Notes: a model not told the origin generated them from the letters alone. Numbered from the stretch's first letter, positions 45,544-54,981 are shown. The stretch: DNA of 56,472 nucleotides from Xenophilus sp. L33 (GCF_009765735.1 NZ_LMUW01000087.1:1-56472), one strand, 5' to 3'. Translations and numbers: made by a program.

Positions 45544-47460
45544 ATGTTTGATACCTTCCGCAAGTACAACAAGATCGTCATGGTGTTCTTGTTCTTGCTG
45601 ATCATTCCGTCGTTCGTGTTGTTCGGCGTCGATCGGTATCAGCAGGGCAGCGGGGATGGCGAGAAGGTGGCGCGCGTTGCGGGCACCAACATCACGCGGC
45701 CCGAGTGGGACGCCCAGCATCGCAACGAGACCGACCGCATCCGCCAGCAGGCGCCGAACATCGACCCGGCGCTGCTCGACTCCGACGCCGCCCGCTACGC
45801 CACGCTCGAGCGCATGGTGCGCGAACGCGTGCTGGCGGCCGCGGCCGCAAAGACCAACATGACCGTCTCCGAAGAGCGGCTGGCGCGCATGTTCGCCGCC
45901 GACCAGGGCCTGGCCTCGTTCCGCACGCCCGACGGCAAGTTCGACCGCGAGACCTTCATGCGCGTGACCGGCCAGACGCCCGAGCAATACGAAGCCTCGG
46001 TGCGCGCCAGCCTGGCGACCCAGCAGGTCTCGCTCGGCGTGTCGGGCACGGCCTTCGCCACCACCGCGCAGGCCGCGGCCACGCTCGACGCCTTCTACGA
46101 CCGCCGCGAGATCCAGGTCGCGCGCTTCAACCCGGCCGACTTCGTCGCCAAGGTCACGGTCAACGACGCCGACCTGCAGGCCTTCTACCAGGCCCATGCC
46201 GCGCAGTTCCAGCTGCCCGAGCAGGCGAACATCGAATACCTGGTGCTCGACCTCGACGCCGCCAAGAAGAACATCACGGTCAGCGACGCCGACCTGCATG
46301 GCTACTACGACCAGAACGCGGCCCGCTTCGGCAGCCAGGAAGAGCGCCGCGCCAGCCACATCCTGATCGCGTCGCCCGCCGGCGCGCCGGCCGCCGACCG
46401 CGCCAAGGCGAAGGCCAGGGCCGAAGAGCTGCTGGCCGAGGTGCGCAAGGCGCCCAACACCTTCGCCGACGTCGCCCGCAAGAATTCGCAGGACCCGGGC
46501 TCTGCCGAGAAGGGCGGCGACCTCGACTTCATCACCCGCGGCGCGATGGTCAAGCCCTTCGAGGACACGGTGTTCGCGCTCAAGAAAGGCGAGATCAGCG
46601 ACGTGATCGAGACCGACTTCGGCTATCACATCATCGAACTTACCGACATCAAGCCGGCCGTGGTGCCGCCCTTCGACAAGGTCCGTGCGCAGATCGAGAA
46701 CGAGGTCCGCGGCCAGCAGGCGACGCAGGAATTCGCCAAGGCGGCCGAGAGCTTCACCGACCTGGTCTACCAGCAGCCCGACAGCCTCCAGGCCGCCGCC
46801 GACAAGCTGCACCTGACGATCCAGACCGCCGCCAACGTCACCCGCACGCCGCCCAAGGGCGTCACCGGCGTGCTCGCGAACCGCAGCTTCCTGAGTGCGC
46901 TGTTCGCGCCCGATTCGCTCGAGCGCAAGCACAACACCGAGGCGATCGAGATCGGCCCGAACCAGCTCGCTTCGGGTCGCGTGGTCAAGTACTCGCCGGC
47001 GCGGGTGCAGCCCTTCGACGAGGTCAAGGACAAGGTCCGCGCGCAGTTCGTCGCCGAGCGATCGGCCGCCCTGGCCCGTGCCGAAGGAGAGGCCAAGCTG
47101 GCTGCCTGGCAGGCCGACCCCGCCGGCGCGACCTTCGCCGCACCGGTCACGGTGTCGCGGCTGGACACCCAGTCGCAGCCGCCGGCCGTGGTCGACGTCG
47201 CGCTGCGTGCCGACACCGCCAAGCTGCCGGCGCTGGTCGGCGCCGACCTGGGCGTTCAGGGCTACGACGTCGTGCGGGTGCTGAAGACCGTGCCGCGCAC
47301 GCCGCCCGCGCCCGAGCAGGCCAAGCAGGAAAGCCAGCAGTTCGCGCAAGCCGTGGGCGCGGCCGAGAGCGCCGCCTACTACGACCTGTTGAAGGACCGC
47401 TACAAGGCCGAAATCCTGGTGCCGAAGCCGGCCGATGTGCCGCTCACCGCCGAACGCTGA
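45544..47460 (+). CDS. ppiD: Periplasmic peptidyl-prolyl isomerase/chaperone PpiD
   Basis: A 638-residue inner-membrane-anchored SurA/PpiD chaperone. One N-terminal membrane helix (about 11-29, [19 protein letters not shown]) leaves the rest in the periplasm. The SurA_N-like chaperone domain covers about residues 35-190. The parvulin domain is near 260-370 ([44 protein letters not shown]). It helps proteins leaving the Sec translocon to fold. It lies between two tRNA genes; tRNA-His follows after 29 bases. Confidence 0.93.
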   Translation: MFDTFRKYNKIVMVFLFLLIIPSFVLFGVDRYQQGSGDGEKVARVAGTNITRPEWDAQHRNETDRIRQQAPNIDPALLDSDAARYATLERMVRERVLAAAAAKTNMTVSEERLARMFAADQGLASFRTPDGKFDRETFMRVTGQTPEQYEASVRASLATQQVSLGVSGTAFATTAQAAATLDAFYDRREIQVARFNPADFVAKVTVNDADLQAFYQAHAAQFQLPEQANIEYLVLDLDAAKKNITVSDADLHGYYDQNAARFGSQEERRASHILIASPAGAPAADRAKAKARAEELLAEVRKAPNTFADVARKNSQDPGSAEKGGDLDFITRGAMVKPFEDTVFALKKGEISDVIETDFGYHIIELTDIKPAVVPPFDKVRAQIENEVRGQQATQEFAKAAESFTDLVYQQPDSLQAAADKLHLTIQTAANVTRTPPKGVTGVLANRSFLSALFAPDSLERKHNTEAIEIGPNQLASGRVVKYSPARVQPFDEVKDKVRAQFVAERSAALARAEGEAKLAAWQADPAGATFAAPVTVSRLDTQSQPPAVVDVALRADTAKLPALVGADLGVQGYDVVRVLKTVPRTPPAPEQAKQESQQFAQAVGAAESAAYYDLLKDRYKAEILVPKPADVPLTAER

Positions 47461-47489
47461 TTTTTTCCCGCTACAATCGATGGCTCTAC

Positions 47490-47566
47490 GGTGGCTGTAG
47501 CTCAGCTGGTAGAGTCCCAGATTGTGATTCTGGTCGTCGTGGGTTCGAGTCCCATCAGCCACCCCA
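47490..47566 (+). tRNA. tRNA-His (anticodon GTG)
   Basis: A 77-base tRNA including the extra G at position -1 that pairs with C73. The acceptor stem is GTGGCTG/CAGCCAC, D-arm AGCTCAGCTGGTAGAG, anticodon loop TTGTGAT giving GTG, T-arm GTGGGTTCGAGTCCCAT, and CCA is encoded. A -10-like TACAAT lies at 47472-47477. Confidence 0.97.
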
Positions 47567-47580
47567 AGCATCGTTCAAGA

Positions 47581-47613
47581 AAAGCGCCGGTCAATCGACC
47601 GGCGCTTTTTTTT
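47581..47613 (+). terminator. Rho-independent terminator after tRNA-His
   Basis: AAAGCGCCGGTC and GACCGGCGCTTT form a perfect 12-bp stem with an AATC loop, followed by T8 overall. It ends the ppiD/tRNA-His transcription unit. Confidence 0.92.
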
Positions 47614-47625
47614 GGCCCCGCCATC

Positions 47626-47653
47626 TTGCGGCAATAGCAATCTGAATTAGAAT
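47626..47653 (+). promoter_or_regulatory. Promoter of the H-NS-like gene
   Basis: TTGCGG (47626-47631), a 16-base spacer and TAGAAT (47648-47653), 30 bases upstream of the ATG. The surrounding stretch is unusually AT-rich for this window, which is the type of DNA that H-NS proteins bind, so autoregulation is plausible. Confidence 0.55.
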
Positions 47654-47683
47654 TTTCGCTTTTCAATTCCAGGATAAGCAAAG

Positions 47684-48022
47684 ATGGCTTCCACGCTTGC
47701 CGACATCAATTCCCAGATCAAGAAGCACGACGAGCAGATCGCCCAATTGCGCAAGCAAGCCGAAGAGCTGCGCAATCAAGAGCGTGCCGGCGTGGTGGAG
47801 GAGTTGCGCAAGAAGATCGCCGAATACGGTTTGTCCGCCGCCGACCTGAAGCTGGGTGGCCGCGCCGCCAAGCGCGCCACCGCGGTCGCGGCACCCAAGG
47901 CCGCTGCCAAATACCGCAGCCCGACCGGCGAAACCTGGTCCGGCGGCCGCGGCCGCAAGCCGCGCTGGATCACCGAGGCGCTGGCCGCCGGCAAGTCGAT
48001 TTCCGACTTCGAGATCAAGTAG
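47684..48022 (+). CDS. H-NS-family histone-like nucleoid protein
   Basis: A 112-residue H-NS/MvaT-type (Bordetella BpH3-like) nucleoid protein. The N-terminal coiled-coil oligomerisation region (DINSQIKKHDEQIAQLRKQ) extends to about residue 50. The C-terminal DNA-binding core reads YRSPTGETWSGGRGRKPRWI, including the AT-hook-like GRGRKP loop. It silences AT-rich genes. AGGATAAGCAAAG precedes the ATG. It has its own promoter and terminator. Confidence 0.92.
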   Translation: MASTLADINSQIKKHDEQIAQLRKQAEELRNQERAGVVEELRKKIAEYGLSAADLKLGGRAAKRATAVAAPKAAAKYRSPTGETWSGGRGRKPRWITEALAAGKSISDFEIK

Positions 48023-48045
48023 GCCTCCCGGCCCGCCGCCAAACG

Positions 48046-48071
48046 AAAAAGCCCGCGCGTGCGGGCTTTTT
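48046..48071. terminator. Bidirectional terminator between the H-NS and quinone oxidoreductase genes
   Basis: AAAAAGCCCGC and GCGGGCTTTTT form an 11-bp stem with a GCGT loop, with T-runs on both strands. It serves the two convergent genes. Confidence 0.9.
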
Positions 48072-48102
48072 CATTGGGGCTGACAGCGACGAGGGGCAGG
48101 CG

Positions 48103-49089
48103 TCAGTTCACCATCACCAGCTTGCCCTTGACCCCGCGCGAGCCCATGTGCGCATAGGCCGCCTTGAGTTCGGCCATCGGCATCGTGCGGTCGATCACCG
48201 GCTTGATCTTGCCCTGGCCGTACCACTGCCCCAATTCGGCCATCATCTGCACGTTGGCCTTCGGCTCGCGTCTTGCGAAATCGCCCCAGAACACGCCGAC
48301 CAGCGACGCGCCCTTCAGGAGCGTCAAATTCAAAGGCAGCGAAGGAATCGGTCCCGACGCGAAGCCGACCACCAGATAACGCCCGCGCCAGGCAATGGAG
48401 CGAAATGCAGGCTCGGCGAATTCGCCACCGACCGGGTCGTAAATGACATCCGGGCCTTTGCCGTCGGTCGCCGCCTTGATCGCTTCCCGAAATGCATTGG
48501 GCACCGCATTCGTCGTGTAGTTGATCGTGAGGTCCGCGCCAATGGACTTGCACAGCTCGCATTTCTCGTCGGTCGACGCGGCCGCAATGACTTTGGCACC
48601 GACCGCCTTTGCAATCTGGATGGCCGAAGTGCCGACGCCGCCCGCCGCGCCGAGAATCAGGACGGTCTCGCCGGCCTTCAATTGCCCGCGGTCGAGCAGG
48701 GCGTGGTGCGAGGTGGCGTAGATCATGGGGAACGCGGCCGCGTCCACGTGGCCGAAACCTTCGGGCAGCGGCAGGCACAGCGCGGCCGGCGCGAGGGTGT
48801 GCGTGGCGAAGCCGCCGGTCCCCGACAGGCAGGCCACGTTCTGGCCGACCTTCAGATGGCTGACGCCTTCACCGACCGCGGCGATCACGCCCGCGTATTC
48901 CGAACCCGGCACGAAGGGCAGCGGTGGCTTCATCTGGTACTTGTTCTGCACGATCAGGAGGTCGGGAAAGTTCAGGCTCGCGGCCTTGATCTCGATCAGC
49001 ACCTGCCCCGGCCCGGGTGTCGGTGTCGGCAGTTCCTTCCAGGTCAGCGCGTCGACGCCGACGGGGTTCTCGCAGAGCCATGCATGCAT
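48103..49089 (-). CDS. Zinc-independent NADPH:quinone oxidoreductase (MDR family)
   Basis: A 328-residue medium-chain reductase of the QOR type. The GroES-like N-terminal part contains VLIEIKAASLNFPDLLIVQN and PFVPGSEYAGVI. The nucleotide fold has LILGAAGGVGTSAIQIAKA, with the AAGGVG form typical of NADPH-binding quinone reductases. It lacks the alcohol dehydrogenase zinc ligands. It probably reduces quinones or enones with NADPH. It is convergent with the H-NS gene and divergent from surE. Confidence 0.88.
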   Translation of the reverse strand: MHAWLCENPVGVDALTWKELPTPTPGPGQVLIEIKAASLNFPDLLIVQNKYQMKPPLPFVPGSEYAGVIAAVGEGVSHLKVGQNVACLSGTGGFATHTLAPAALCLPLPEGFGHVDAAAFPMIYATSHHALLDRGQLKAGETVLILGAAGGVGTSAIQIAKAVGAKVIAAASTDEKCELCKSIGADLTINYTTNAVPNAFREAIKAATDGKGPDVIYDPVGGEFAEPAFRSIAWRGRYLVVGFASGPIPSLPLNLTLLKGASLVGVFWGDFARREPKANVQMMAELGQWYGQGKIKPVIDRTMPMAELKAAYAHMGSRGVKGKLVMVN

Positions 49090-49214
49090 GCTCGTCTCCT
49101 TCTATGGGGTCCGTTGGGATGTGAAAAGCGGGTCATGATAGGCGGCTCGCGCGAGGCGCCCGTGTCCCTGTCGCGACGCCCGCGCCGCCTACAATCGGTC
49201 CACCCAGAGACGCC

Positions 49215-49979
49215 ATGAAGATACTTATTTCGAACGACGACGGCTACCAGGCGCCCGGCCTCGTCGCGCTGCACGATGCGCTCAAGGACGTGGCCGAGGT
49301 CGAGGTGGTCGCACCCGAGCACAACAACAGCGCCAAGTCCAACGCCCTCACGCTGGCCGCGCCGCTCTACGTGCACGCGGCCCACAACGGCTTTCGCTAC
49401 GTCACCGGCACGCCGGCCGACTGCGTGCACATCGCGCTCAAGGGCCTGCTCGACTACCGGCCCGACCTGGTGGTCTCCGGCATCAACAACGGCGCCAACA
49501 TGGGCGACGACACCATCTACTCGGGCACCGTCGGCGCCGCCATGGAGGCCTACCTGTTCGGCATCCCGGCGATCGCCTTCTCGCAGATCGAGAAGGGCTG
49601 GGCCCACATCGATGCCGCGGCCCGGGTCGCGCGCCGCCTGGTCGAGCAGATCGAACGCGAGCGCATGCTCGACGGCCCGACGTTCCTGCTCAACGTGAAC
49701 GTGCCGAACCGCCCCTGGGAAGAGCTGAAGCCGGTGCGCGTGTGCCGCCTCGGGCGCCGCCACGCGGCCGAGAAGGTCATCACCCAGCAAAGCCCGCGCG
49801 GCGAGACCATGTACTGGATCGCCGGCGCCGGCGGCGCCAAGGACAGCGGCGAAGGCACCGACTTCCATGCCGCGGCCCAAGGCCATGTCGCGCTCACGCC
49901 CCTGCAGATCGACCTGACCGACCACGCGCGGCTCGGCCACTGGCGCGACACCCTGGGCCGGCTCGGCGAGTCCGCCTGA
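49215..49979 (+). CDS. surE: 5'/3'-nucleotidase SurE
   Basis: A 254-residue metal-dependent phosphatase acting on nucleoside 5'- and 3'-monophosphates and short polyphosphate. The metal site is formed by ISNDDGY at residues 5-11, NNSAKSNA near 37 and SGINNGANMGDDTIYSGTVG near 90. The start MKILISNDDGY is the universal one. A -10-like TACAAT lies 24 bases upstream of the ATG (49190-49195). It is followed, after one base, by pcm, the conserved stationary-phase survival order. Confidence 0.95.
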   Translation: MKILISNDDGYQAPGLVALHDALKDVAEVEVVAPEHNNSAKSNALTLAAPLYVHAAHNGFRYVTGTPADCVHIALKGLLDYRPDLVVSGINNGANMGDDTIYSGTVGAAMEAYLFGIPAIAFSQIEKGWAHIDAAARVARRLVEQIERERMLDGPTFLLNVNVPNRPWEELKPVRVCRLGRRHAAEKVITQQSPRGETMYWIAGAGGAKDSGEGTDFHAAAQGHVALTPLQIDLTDHARLGHWRDTLGRLGESA

Positions 49980-49980
49980 C

Positions 49981-50769
49981 ATGGCGACCCAGCGCCCGGG
50001 GTTCCCCCTGCGGCTCACGCCCACCGCTTCCGCCGCCACCCGCGGCCGTCCGCCGGCAGCCACCACCGCCACCACGCCGAGCATCGCCGCGATCGACCGC
50101 ACGCCGGCGATGGCTTCCGACGCGGTGCGTGCGCGCATGGTCAAACGGCTGGCCGCGCAGGGCATCGCCGACGCCCGCGTGCTGCGGGCCATGGGCACGG
50201 TCGAGCGGCATCGCTTCGTCGACAGCGCGCTGGTCAACCAGGCCTACGAAGACACCAGCCTGCCGATCGGCCTGGGCCAGACCATCTCCAAGCCGAACGT
50301 TGTCGCCCGCATGATCGAGCTGCTGCTCGGCGCGCCGGCGCTGGCCAACAAGGCCAACGACCGTCTCGGCCGCGTGCTCGAGATCGGCACCGGCTGCGGC
50401 TACCAGGCCGCCGTGCTGGGCCATGTCGCGACCGAGGTCTACAGCATCGAGCGGCTGCGCGGGCTGCACGAGAAGGCGCGCGTGAACCTGCGCCCGTTCC
50501 GCCTGGCGACCGTGCACCTGATGCTCGGCGACGGCATGGTCGGCTATCCGAAGGGCGCGCCCTATGCCGGCATCATCGCCGCGGCCGGCGGCGAATCGGT
50601 GCCCGAAGCCTGGATCACGCAGCTGGCGATCGGCGGCCGCATCGTCGCGCCGACCCAGTCCGCGACCGGCGGCCAGGCCCTGGTGGTGATCGACAAAACC
50701 GCCCGTGGACTCGAGCGCCGCATTCTTGAGGCGGTTCACTTTGTCCCCCTAAAATCGGGAATTGCTTGA
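49981..50769 (+). CDS. pcm: Protein-L-isoaspartate O-methyltransferase
   Basis: A 262-residue repair enzyme that methylates L-isoaspartyl residues in aged proteins using AdoMet. The AdoMet motif I is VLEIGTGCGYQAAVLGHV near residue 130. The substrate-side SLPIGLGQTISKPNVVARMI precedes it. The first 45 residues are a Thr/Ala/Pro-rich extension beyond the usual length of about 210. It lies one base after surE and 11 bases before nlpD. Confidence 0.93.
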   Translation: MATQRPGFPLRLTPTASAATRGRPPAATTATTPSIAAIDRTPAMASDAVRARMVKRLAAQGIADARVLRAMGTVERHRFVDSALVNQAYEDTSLPIGLGQTISKPNVVARMIELLLGAPALANKANDRLGRVLEIGTGCGYQAAVLGHVATEVYSIERLRGLHEKARVNLRPFRLATVHLMLGDGMVGYPKGAPYAGIIAAAGGESVPEAWITQLAIGGRIVAPTQSATGGQALVVIDKTARGLERRILEAVHFVPLKSGIA

Positions 50770-50780
50770 AGGAAGAACAC

Positions 50781-51719
50781 ATGCAGGGTATTGGCAATCG
50801 GAGCTGGCTCGCCGGCATGACGCTGGCCGCCGCGCTCGTGATTGCGGGCTGCGCGTCGCCGCGAACGCCGGCGCCGGTCGAAGACCGCGGCACCATGGCG
50901 TTGGCACCACCGGCCACTGCCGCCAATGCGAACCCGGTCGCCGGCGGCCCTCCGATCACAGTCGATGCCAACGGCAAGCCACTGCCCGGCATCGAGAACT
51001 ACGGCAAGCCCGGCTACTACGCGGTGCGTCCCGGTGACACCATCCGCCGCATCGGCGCCGACACCGGCCAGAGCTGGCAGAACATCGCGCGCTGGAACAA
51101 CCTCGACAACCCCGACCTGATCGAAGTCGGCCAGGTGCTGCGCGTCATCCCGCCGACCGCCGAGAGCATGGCGAGCGTCAGCCGGCCGATGCCGCAGCCG
51201 GTGGTGGCGCAGCCTTCGTCGTCGGCCGCAGCGGCAGCGGCGGCCGCGGCAGCCGCCGCCAGTGCGGCGCCGCCCGTGACCGCTGCCGTGGCCAAGCCGG
51301 CGACGCCGATCACCGCATCGCCGACCCCGCCGGCCGCCGCTTCCGGCGACGAGGACGTCGGCTGGATCTGGCCCGCGCAAGGCACGCTGATCGCCGGCTT
51401 CGACGAATCCAAGAACAAGGGCCTCGACATCGGCGGCAAGCCCGGCGACGCGGTGCTGGCCGCGGCCGACGGCCGCGTCGTCTACGCCGGCGCGGGCCTG
51501 CGCGGCTACGGCAACCTCATCATCCTGAAGCACAACAACACCTACCTCACGGCCTACGCGCACAACCGCACCCTGCTCGTGAAGGAAGACCAGTCGGTGC
51601 AGAAGGGCCAGAAGATCGCCGAGATGGGCAACAGCGACGCCGACCGTGTCAAGTTGCACTTCGAGATCCGCCGCCAGGGCAAGCCGGTCGATCCGGCGCG
51701 CTACCTGCCGCCGCGCTAG
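50781..51719 (+). CDS. nlpD: Murein hydrolase activator NlpD (LysM-LytM lipoprotein)
   Basis: A 312-residue lipoprotein that activates periplasmic amidases at the division septum. The lipobox LVIAGC places the lipidated Cys at residue 24. A LysM domain lies near 80-122 ([14 protein letters not shown]). An Ala-rich linker with a run of 13 Ala-type residues follows. The LytM/M23 domain at about 200-305 has NKGLDIGG where active peptidases carry a metal His, so it is degenerate as expected for NlpD. AGGAAG precedes the ATG at 50781. rpoS does not follow; rlmD does. Confidence 0.92.
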   Translation: MQGIGNRSWLAGMTLAAALVIAGCASPRTPAPVEDRGTMALAPPATAANANPVAGGPPITVDANGKPLPGIENYGKPGYYAVRPGDTIRRIGADTGQSWQNIARWNNLDNPDLIEVGQVLRVIPPTAESMASVSRPMPQPVVAQPSSSAAAAAAAAAAAASAAPPVTAAVAKPATPITASPTPPAAASGDEDVGWIWPAQGTLIAGFDESKNKGLDIGGKPGDAVLAAADGRVVYAGAGLRGYGNLIILKHNNTYLTAYAHNRTLLVKEDQSVQKGQKIAEMGNSDADRVKLHFEIRRQGKPVDPARYLPPR

Positions 51720-51724
51720 CCTCC

Positions 51725-53152
51725 ATGTCCGACGAGAAGGCAAGCACGCAGCATCCCGGAGACGAATGGCTGCAGGTCGAGTCGCTCGACCTCGATGCGC
51801 AAGGCGTGGCACACAAGGCCGACGGCATGGTGGTCTTCATCGAAGGCGCCTTGCCCTTCGAGGAAGTCCGCTTCAACCAGCACCGGCAAAAGAACAACTG
51901 GGCGCAAGGCACGGTGACCGCGATCCGCCGCGAGTCGTCGCAGCGCGTGCGGCCCGGCTGCGTCCATTTCGGCCTGCACACCGGCGCCTGCGGCGGCTGC
52001 AAGATGCAGCACCTCGAGGCCTCGGCCCAGGTCGCGGTCAAGCAGCGTTCGCTGGAAGACAACCTCTGGCACCTCGGCAAGGTCAAGCCCGACAACCTGC
52101 TGCGCCCGCTCGAAGGACCGGCCTGGCACTACCGCTACCGCGCCCGCTTGTCGGTGCGCCACGTGGTCAAGAAGGGCACGGTGCTGATCGGCTTCCACGA
52201 GCGCAAGAGCCGCTACCTGGCCGACATCAAGTCCTGCCCGGTGCTCCCGGCGACCGTCAGCGACATGCTGATGCCGTTGCGCGAACTGATCGGCTCGCTC
52301 GACGCGCGCGACACCTGCCCGCAGATCGAACTGGCTTGCGGCGACGCCGCGGGCAATGCGGGGCTGGGCGTGATCGCGCTGGTGCTGCGTCACCTGGAGC
52401 CGCTGTCGAATGGCGACCTCGCGAAGCTGAAGGCCTTCGCGGCCGTCCATCCGGGCGTGCAGTGGTGGCTGCAGTCCAAGGGCCCGGAAACGGTCAAGCT
52501 GCTGGAGGAGGGCGGCCCGACGCTGGCCTACGAACTTCCCGAGTTCGGCGTGACGATGCCCTTCAAGCCGACCGACTTCACCCAGGTCAATCCGCACATC
52601 AACCGGGTGTTGGTCGGCCGCGCGCTGCGCCTGCTCGACCCGCGCTCCGATGAACGTGTGATCGACTGGTTCTGCGGGCTCGGCAACTTCACCCTGCCGC
52701 TGGCCAGCCGCGCGCGAGAAGTGCTGGGCATCGAAGGCAGCGACACGCTGGTCGCCCGCGCCGGCGCCAACTACGCGCGCAATCGCGCCGCGGTCCCGGG
52801 CCGCGATGCGCTGGCGCCGACCACCTTCGTGGCCCGCAACCTGTTCGAGATGACGCCCGCGATGCTGGTCGCCGACGGCGCCGCCGACAAGTGGCTGGTC
52901 GACCCGCCGCGCGAAGGCGCCTTCGCGCTGGCCAAGGCGCTGGCCGACCTGCACCAGCAGATCGAGCCGCATGCGGGCGGCTGGGCGCCGCCCAGGCGCA
53001 TCGTCTACGTCAGCTGCAATCCCTCGACCCTCGCGCGCGATGCGGGCCTGCTGGTGCACCAGGCCGGCTATCGCTGCACCCACGCGGGCGTGGTGAACAT
53101 GTTCCCGCACACGGCGCACGTGGAGTCGATCGCGGTTTTCGATCGCGCCTGA
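51725..53152 (+). CDS. rlmD: 23S rRNA (uracil-1939 C5)-methyltransferase
   Basis: A 475-residue RumA-type methyltransferase. The N-terminal TRAM domain is followed by an iron-sulfur cluster region with Cys in [18 protein letters not shown] and a later SCPVLP. The AdoMet site is [18 protein letters not shown]. The catalytic nucleophile is in [12 protein letters not shown], and LVDPPREGA is conserved. It methylates U1939 of 23S rRNA. It starts five bases after nlpD and probably belongs to the surE-pcm-nlpD transcript. Confidence 0.93.
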   Translation: MSDEKASTQHPGDEWLQVESLDLDAQGVAHKADGMVVFIEGALPFEEVRFNQHRQKNNWAQGTVTAIRRESSQRVRPGCVHFGLHTGACGGCKMQHLEASAQVAVKQRSLEDNLWHLGKVKPDNLLRPLEGPAWHYRYRARLSVRHVVKKGTVLIGFHERKSRYLADIKSCPVLPATVSDMLMPLRELIGSLDARDTCPQIELACGDAAGNAGLGVIALVLRHLEPLSNGDLAKLKAFAAVHPGVQWWLQSKGPETVKLLEEGGPTLAYELPEFGVTMPFKPTDFTQVNPHINRVLVGRALRLLDPRSDERVIDWFCGLGNFTLPLASRAREVLGIEGSDTLVARAGANYARNRAAVPGRDALAPTTFVARNLFEMTPAMLVADGAADKWLVDPPREGAFALAKALADLHQQIEPHAGGWAPPRRIVYVSCNPSTLARDAGLLVHQAGYRCTHAGVVNMFPHTAHVESIAVFDRA

Positions 53153-53172
53153 TCGCGGTCGCCGCGCCAATG

Positions 53173-53198
53173 AAAAAGGGCCCCGCGGGGCCCTTTCT
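53173..53198. terminator. Bidirectional terminator between rlmD and the Bax-inhibitor gene
   Basis: AAAGGGCCCC and GGGGCCCTTT form a 10-bp stem around a central GC. A-rich and T-rich flanks are on both sides (AAAAAG; TTTCTG), the T-run being better on the minus strand. Confidence 0.78.
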
Positions 53199-53217
53199 GT
53201 TGCGAGGTCGGCGAGGC

Positions 53218-53916
53218 TCAGTCGCGCTGGCCGCCAAAGATGCCGAGCAGCGCCAGCAAGCTCTGGAACACGTTGAAGAGGTCCAGGTACAGCTTCAGCG
53301 CGGCGCTGATGTAGTTGGTCTCGCCGCCGTCGATGATCTGCTTGAGGTCATACAGCATGTAGATCGAGAAGATCGCGATCGCCGCGACCGAGATCGCCAT
53401 CATGCCGGCGCTCGAGCCGACGAAGATGTTGATCACCGAGCCGACCAGCAGTGCCATCACCCCGACGAACAGCCACTTGGCCAGGCCCGACAGGTCGCGC
53501 TTGATGACGGTGGCCAGCGTGGCCATCAGAAAGAAGACGCCGGCGGTGCCGCCGAAGGCCGTCATGATCAGGTCCGGGCCGTTCTTGAAGCCCAGCACCA
53601 GCGAGATCAGCCGCGACAGCATCAGGCCCATGAAGAAGGTGAAGCCCAGCAGCACCGGCACGCCGGCGCCCGAGTTCTTGGTCTTCTCGATCGCGAACAT
53701 GAAGGCGAAGGCGCCGCCCATGAAGACGATCAGGCCGAGGCCGCCGGTCAGCGAGCGGGTGATGCCGGTCGAGACGCCGACCCAGGCGCCCAGCACGGTC
53801 GGCAGCAGGCTCAGCGCCAGCAGCCAGTAGGTGTTGCGCAGCACGCGCTGGCGCTCCGCCGCCGGCAGCGTCTGGCCGTAGCCGACGGGAGAAAAAACGT
53901 TGACGGGATCGCTCAT
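53218..53916 (-). CDS. Bax inhibitor-1/YccA-family membrane protein
   Basis: A 232-residue membrane protein with seven hydrophobic helices, of the BI-1/YccA/YbhL family. It begins with a soluble NVFSPVGYGQTLPAAERQRV, and helix 1 is NTYWLLALSLLPTVLGAWVG. The C-terminal segment SIYMLYDLKQIIDGGETNYI carries the conserved Asp residues of the pH-sensing calcium-leak site. YccA modulates the FtsH protease in E. coli. It is convergent with rlmD. Confidence 0.9.
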   Translation of the reverse strand: MSDPVNVFSPVGYGQTLPAAERQRVLRNTYWLLALSLLPTVLGAWVGVSTGITRSLTGGLGLIVFMGGAFAFMFAIEKTKNSGAGVPVLLGFTFFMGLMLSRLISLVLGFKNGPDLIMTAFGGTAGVFFLMATLATVIKRDLSGLAKWLFVGVMALLVGSVINIFVGSSAGMMAISVAAIAIFSIYMLYDLKQIIDGGETNYISAALKLYLDLFNVFQSLLALLGIFGGQRD

Positions 53917-54091
53917 GGCCGAAGCTCCTGAAGTTGGCTGCAGTGGCGCAGATGGGGCCGATTCTAGGCGGCTGCAAGGGCGCGACTCTCGAAAGACCCA
54001 CTCGGGGCATCGCATAGCGGCGCGGGGCAGCGCGTCGCCCGATGGTTTGCGAACGCTATGCTTGGGGTTTGCTCAACTTTTCTCGAAGACC

Positions 54092-54499
54092 ATGAAAACC
54101 AAATCCGTGCTCGAACTGGCCGACATCAAGGCGATCGCCGCTGGCGCCGAAGCCGAAGCGCTCAAGAACAACTGGCCGGTGACAATCGCGATCGCCGACG
54201 ACGGCGGCCATCTGGTCTGGCTGCAGCGGCTCGACGGCGCTGCCGCCATGTCGGCCCATGTCGCGCCCGCCAAGGCGCAGACCGCGGCGGTCAGCCGGCG
54301 CGAGACCAAGGTCTACGAAGACATGATCAACGGCGGTCGCACCGCCTTCCTGTCGGCGCCCGGCCTGGACACCATGCTCGAAGGCGGTGTGCCGATCGTG
54401 AAGGACGGCCAGGTGATCGGCGCAGTCGGCGTGAGCGGCGTCAAGTCGAACGAAGACGCGCAGATCGCCAAGGCGGGAATCGCCGCGATCGGCCTTTGA
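54092..54499 (+). CDS. GlcG/HbpS-family (DUF336) heme-binding-like protein
   Basis: A 135-residue GlcG/HbpS-like protein. The fold is recognisable from WPVTIAIADDGGHLVWLQRL, AKAQTAAVSRRETKVYEDM and the C-terminal PIVKDGQVIGAVGVSGVKS. Members bind heme or cobalamin, or accompany glycolate and diol metabolism; several are redox-stress sensors. The N-terminus has no signal peptide, so it is cytoplasmic. It stands alone before a terminator and is convergent with hemP. Confidence 0.85.
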   Translation: MKTKSVLELADIKAIAAGAEAEALKNNWPVTIAIADDGGHLVWLQRLDGAAAMSAHVAPAKAQTAAVSRRETKVYEDMINGGRTAFLSAPGLDTMLEGGVPIVKDGQVIGAVGVSGVKSNEDAQIAKAGIAAIGL

Positions 54500-54523
54500 A
54501 TTCCTGAAGCGATCGCGTCAATG

Positions 54524-54552
54524 AAAACGCCGCCCATCGGGCGGCGTTTTTT
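54524..54552. terminator. Terminator after the GlcG-like gene
   Basis: AAAACGCCGCCC and GGGCGGCGTTTT form a 12-bp stem with an ATC loop, followed by TT on the plus strand (six T). On the minus strand TTTTC follows, so it may also stop hemP. The next 156 bases up to the hemP stop contain no gene I could support. Confidence 0.88.
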
Positions 54553-54708
54553 GTTGGCATTCAAGGTGGAAAAAAAGCTTGGCTGGTCGGCGAACGGTTG
54601 GCTAGCAAAAAACGACCCTTTGGAACTCCTGATGGATTTCCTCGAGTCGCCCCACGATGAAACTTGCGCGGTGGCGTCGGGTGTCGACAAGCGTCGACGG
54701 AGGTAGGC

Positions 54709-54924
54709 CTATTTGGTGAGGATCAACTTGCCCAAGCGCGTGGCCTGCAGGCGATAGAGCGATCCGTTGTGGAGGATGCCGACCGTCTTCGAGCCCTGCA
54801 GCAGGTCGGCACTTTCGACCAGCGGCGCCGGCTTGGCCTGCGCGCCGGTTGCACCGCGGCCGCCACCGGTGTGGTCCAGAGAAGGGTGGTTGAAGACGAA
54901 GGCGTTGGCAGGTGTGGCGGACAT
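54709..54924 (-). CDS. hemP: Hemin uptake protein HemP
   Basis: A 71-residue HemP (HmuP) protein. The diagnostic C-terminal part reads SKTVGILHNGSLYRLQATRL, then GKLILTK. In Burkholderia and Bradyrhizobium HemP/HmuP is a small regulator needed for expression of the heme receptor. The N-terminal half is variable. Transcription starts from a promoter overlapped by a Fur box. It lies downstream of tonB-exbB-exbD, on the same strand; no heme receptor gene follows it here. Confidence 0.92.
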   Translation of the reverse strand: MSATPANAFVFNHPSLDHTGGGRGATGAQAKPAPLVESADLLQGSKTVGILHNGSLYRLQATRLGKLILTK

Positions 54925-54952
54925 TTTGGAACCCTGATCGAAGCGGTCAGTG

Positions 54953-54981
54953 AATGATAATGATTCGCAATACAAAGTCAA
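54953..54981 (-). promoter_or_regulatory. Fur box overlapping the hemP promoter
   Basis: On the minus strand TTGACT (54976-54981), a 16-base spacer and TATCAT (54954-54959) form a sigma-70 promoter. The 19 bases ATTGCGAATCATTATCATT (54953-54971) match the Fur consensus built from GATAAT/ATTATC hexamers and cover the -10. Iron-loaded Fur should therefore block hemP transcription. Fur binding is inferred from sequence. Confidence 0.78.

Noticed and set aside
45073..47571. 832-codon minus-strand frame opposite hupB, ppiD and two tRNAs
   Set aside because: It runs antisense through both tRNA genes and the ppiD parvulin domain and shows no recognisable family.
51221..51290. GC-rich codon run in nlpD as a microsatellite or frameshift site
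   Set aside because: It encodes the Ala-rich linker between LysM and LytM domains, and the frame remains intact on both sides.
54553..54708. Possible small gene between the GlcG-like gene and hemP
   Set aside because: No frame with a ribosome-binding site and a plausible protein; only a GTCGAC-AAGC-GTCGAC inverted repeat is visible.
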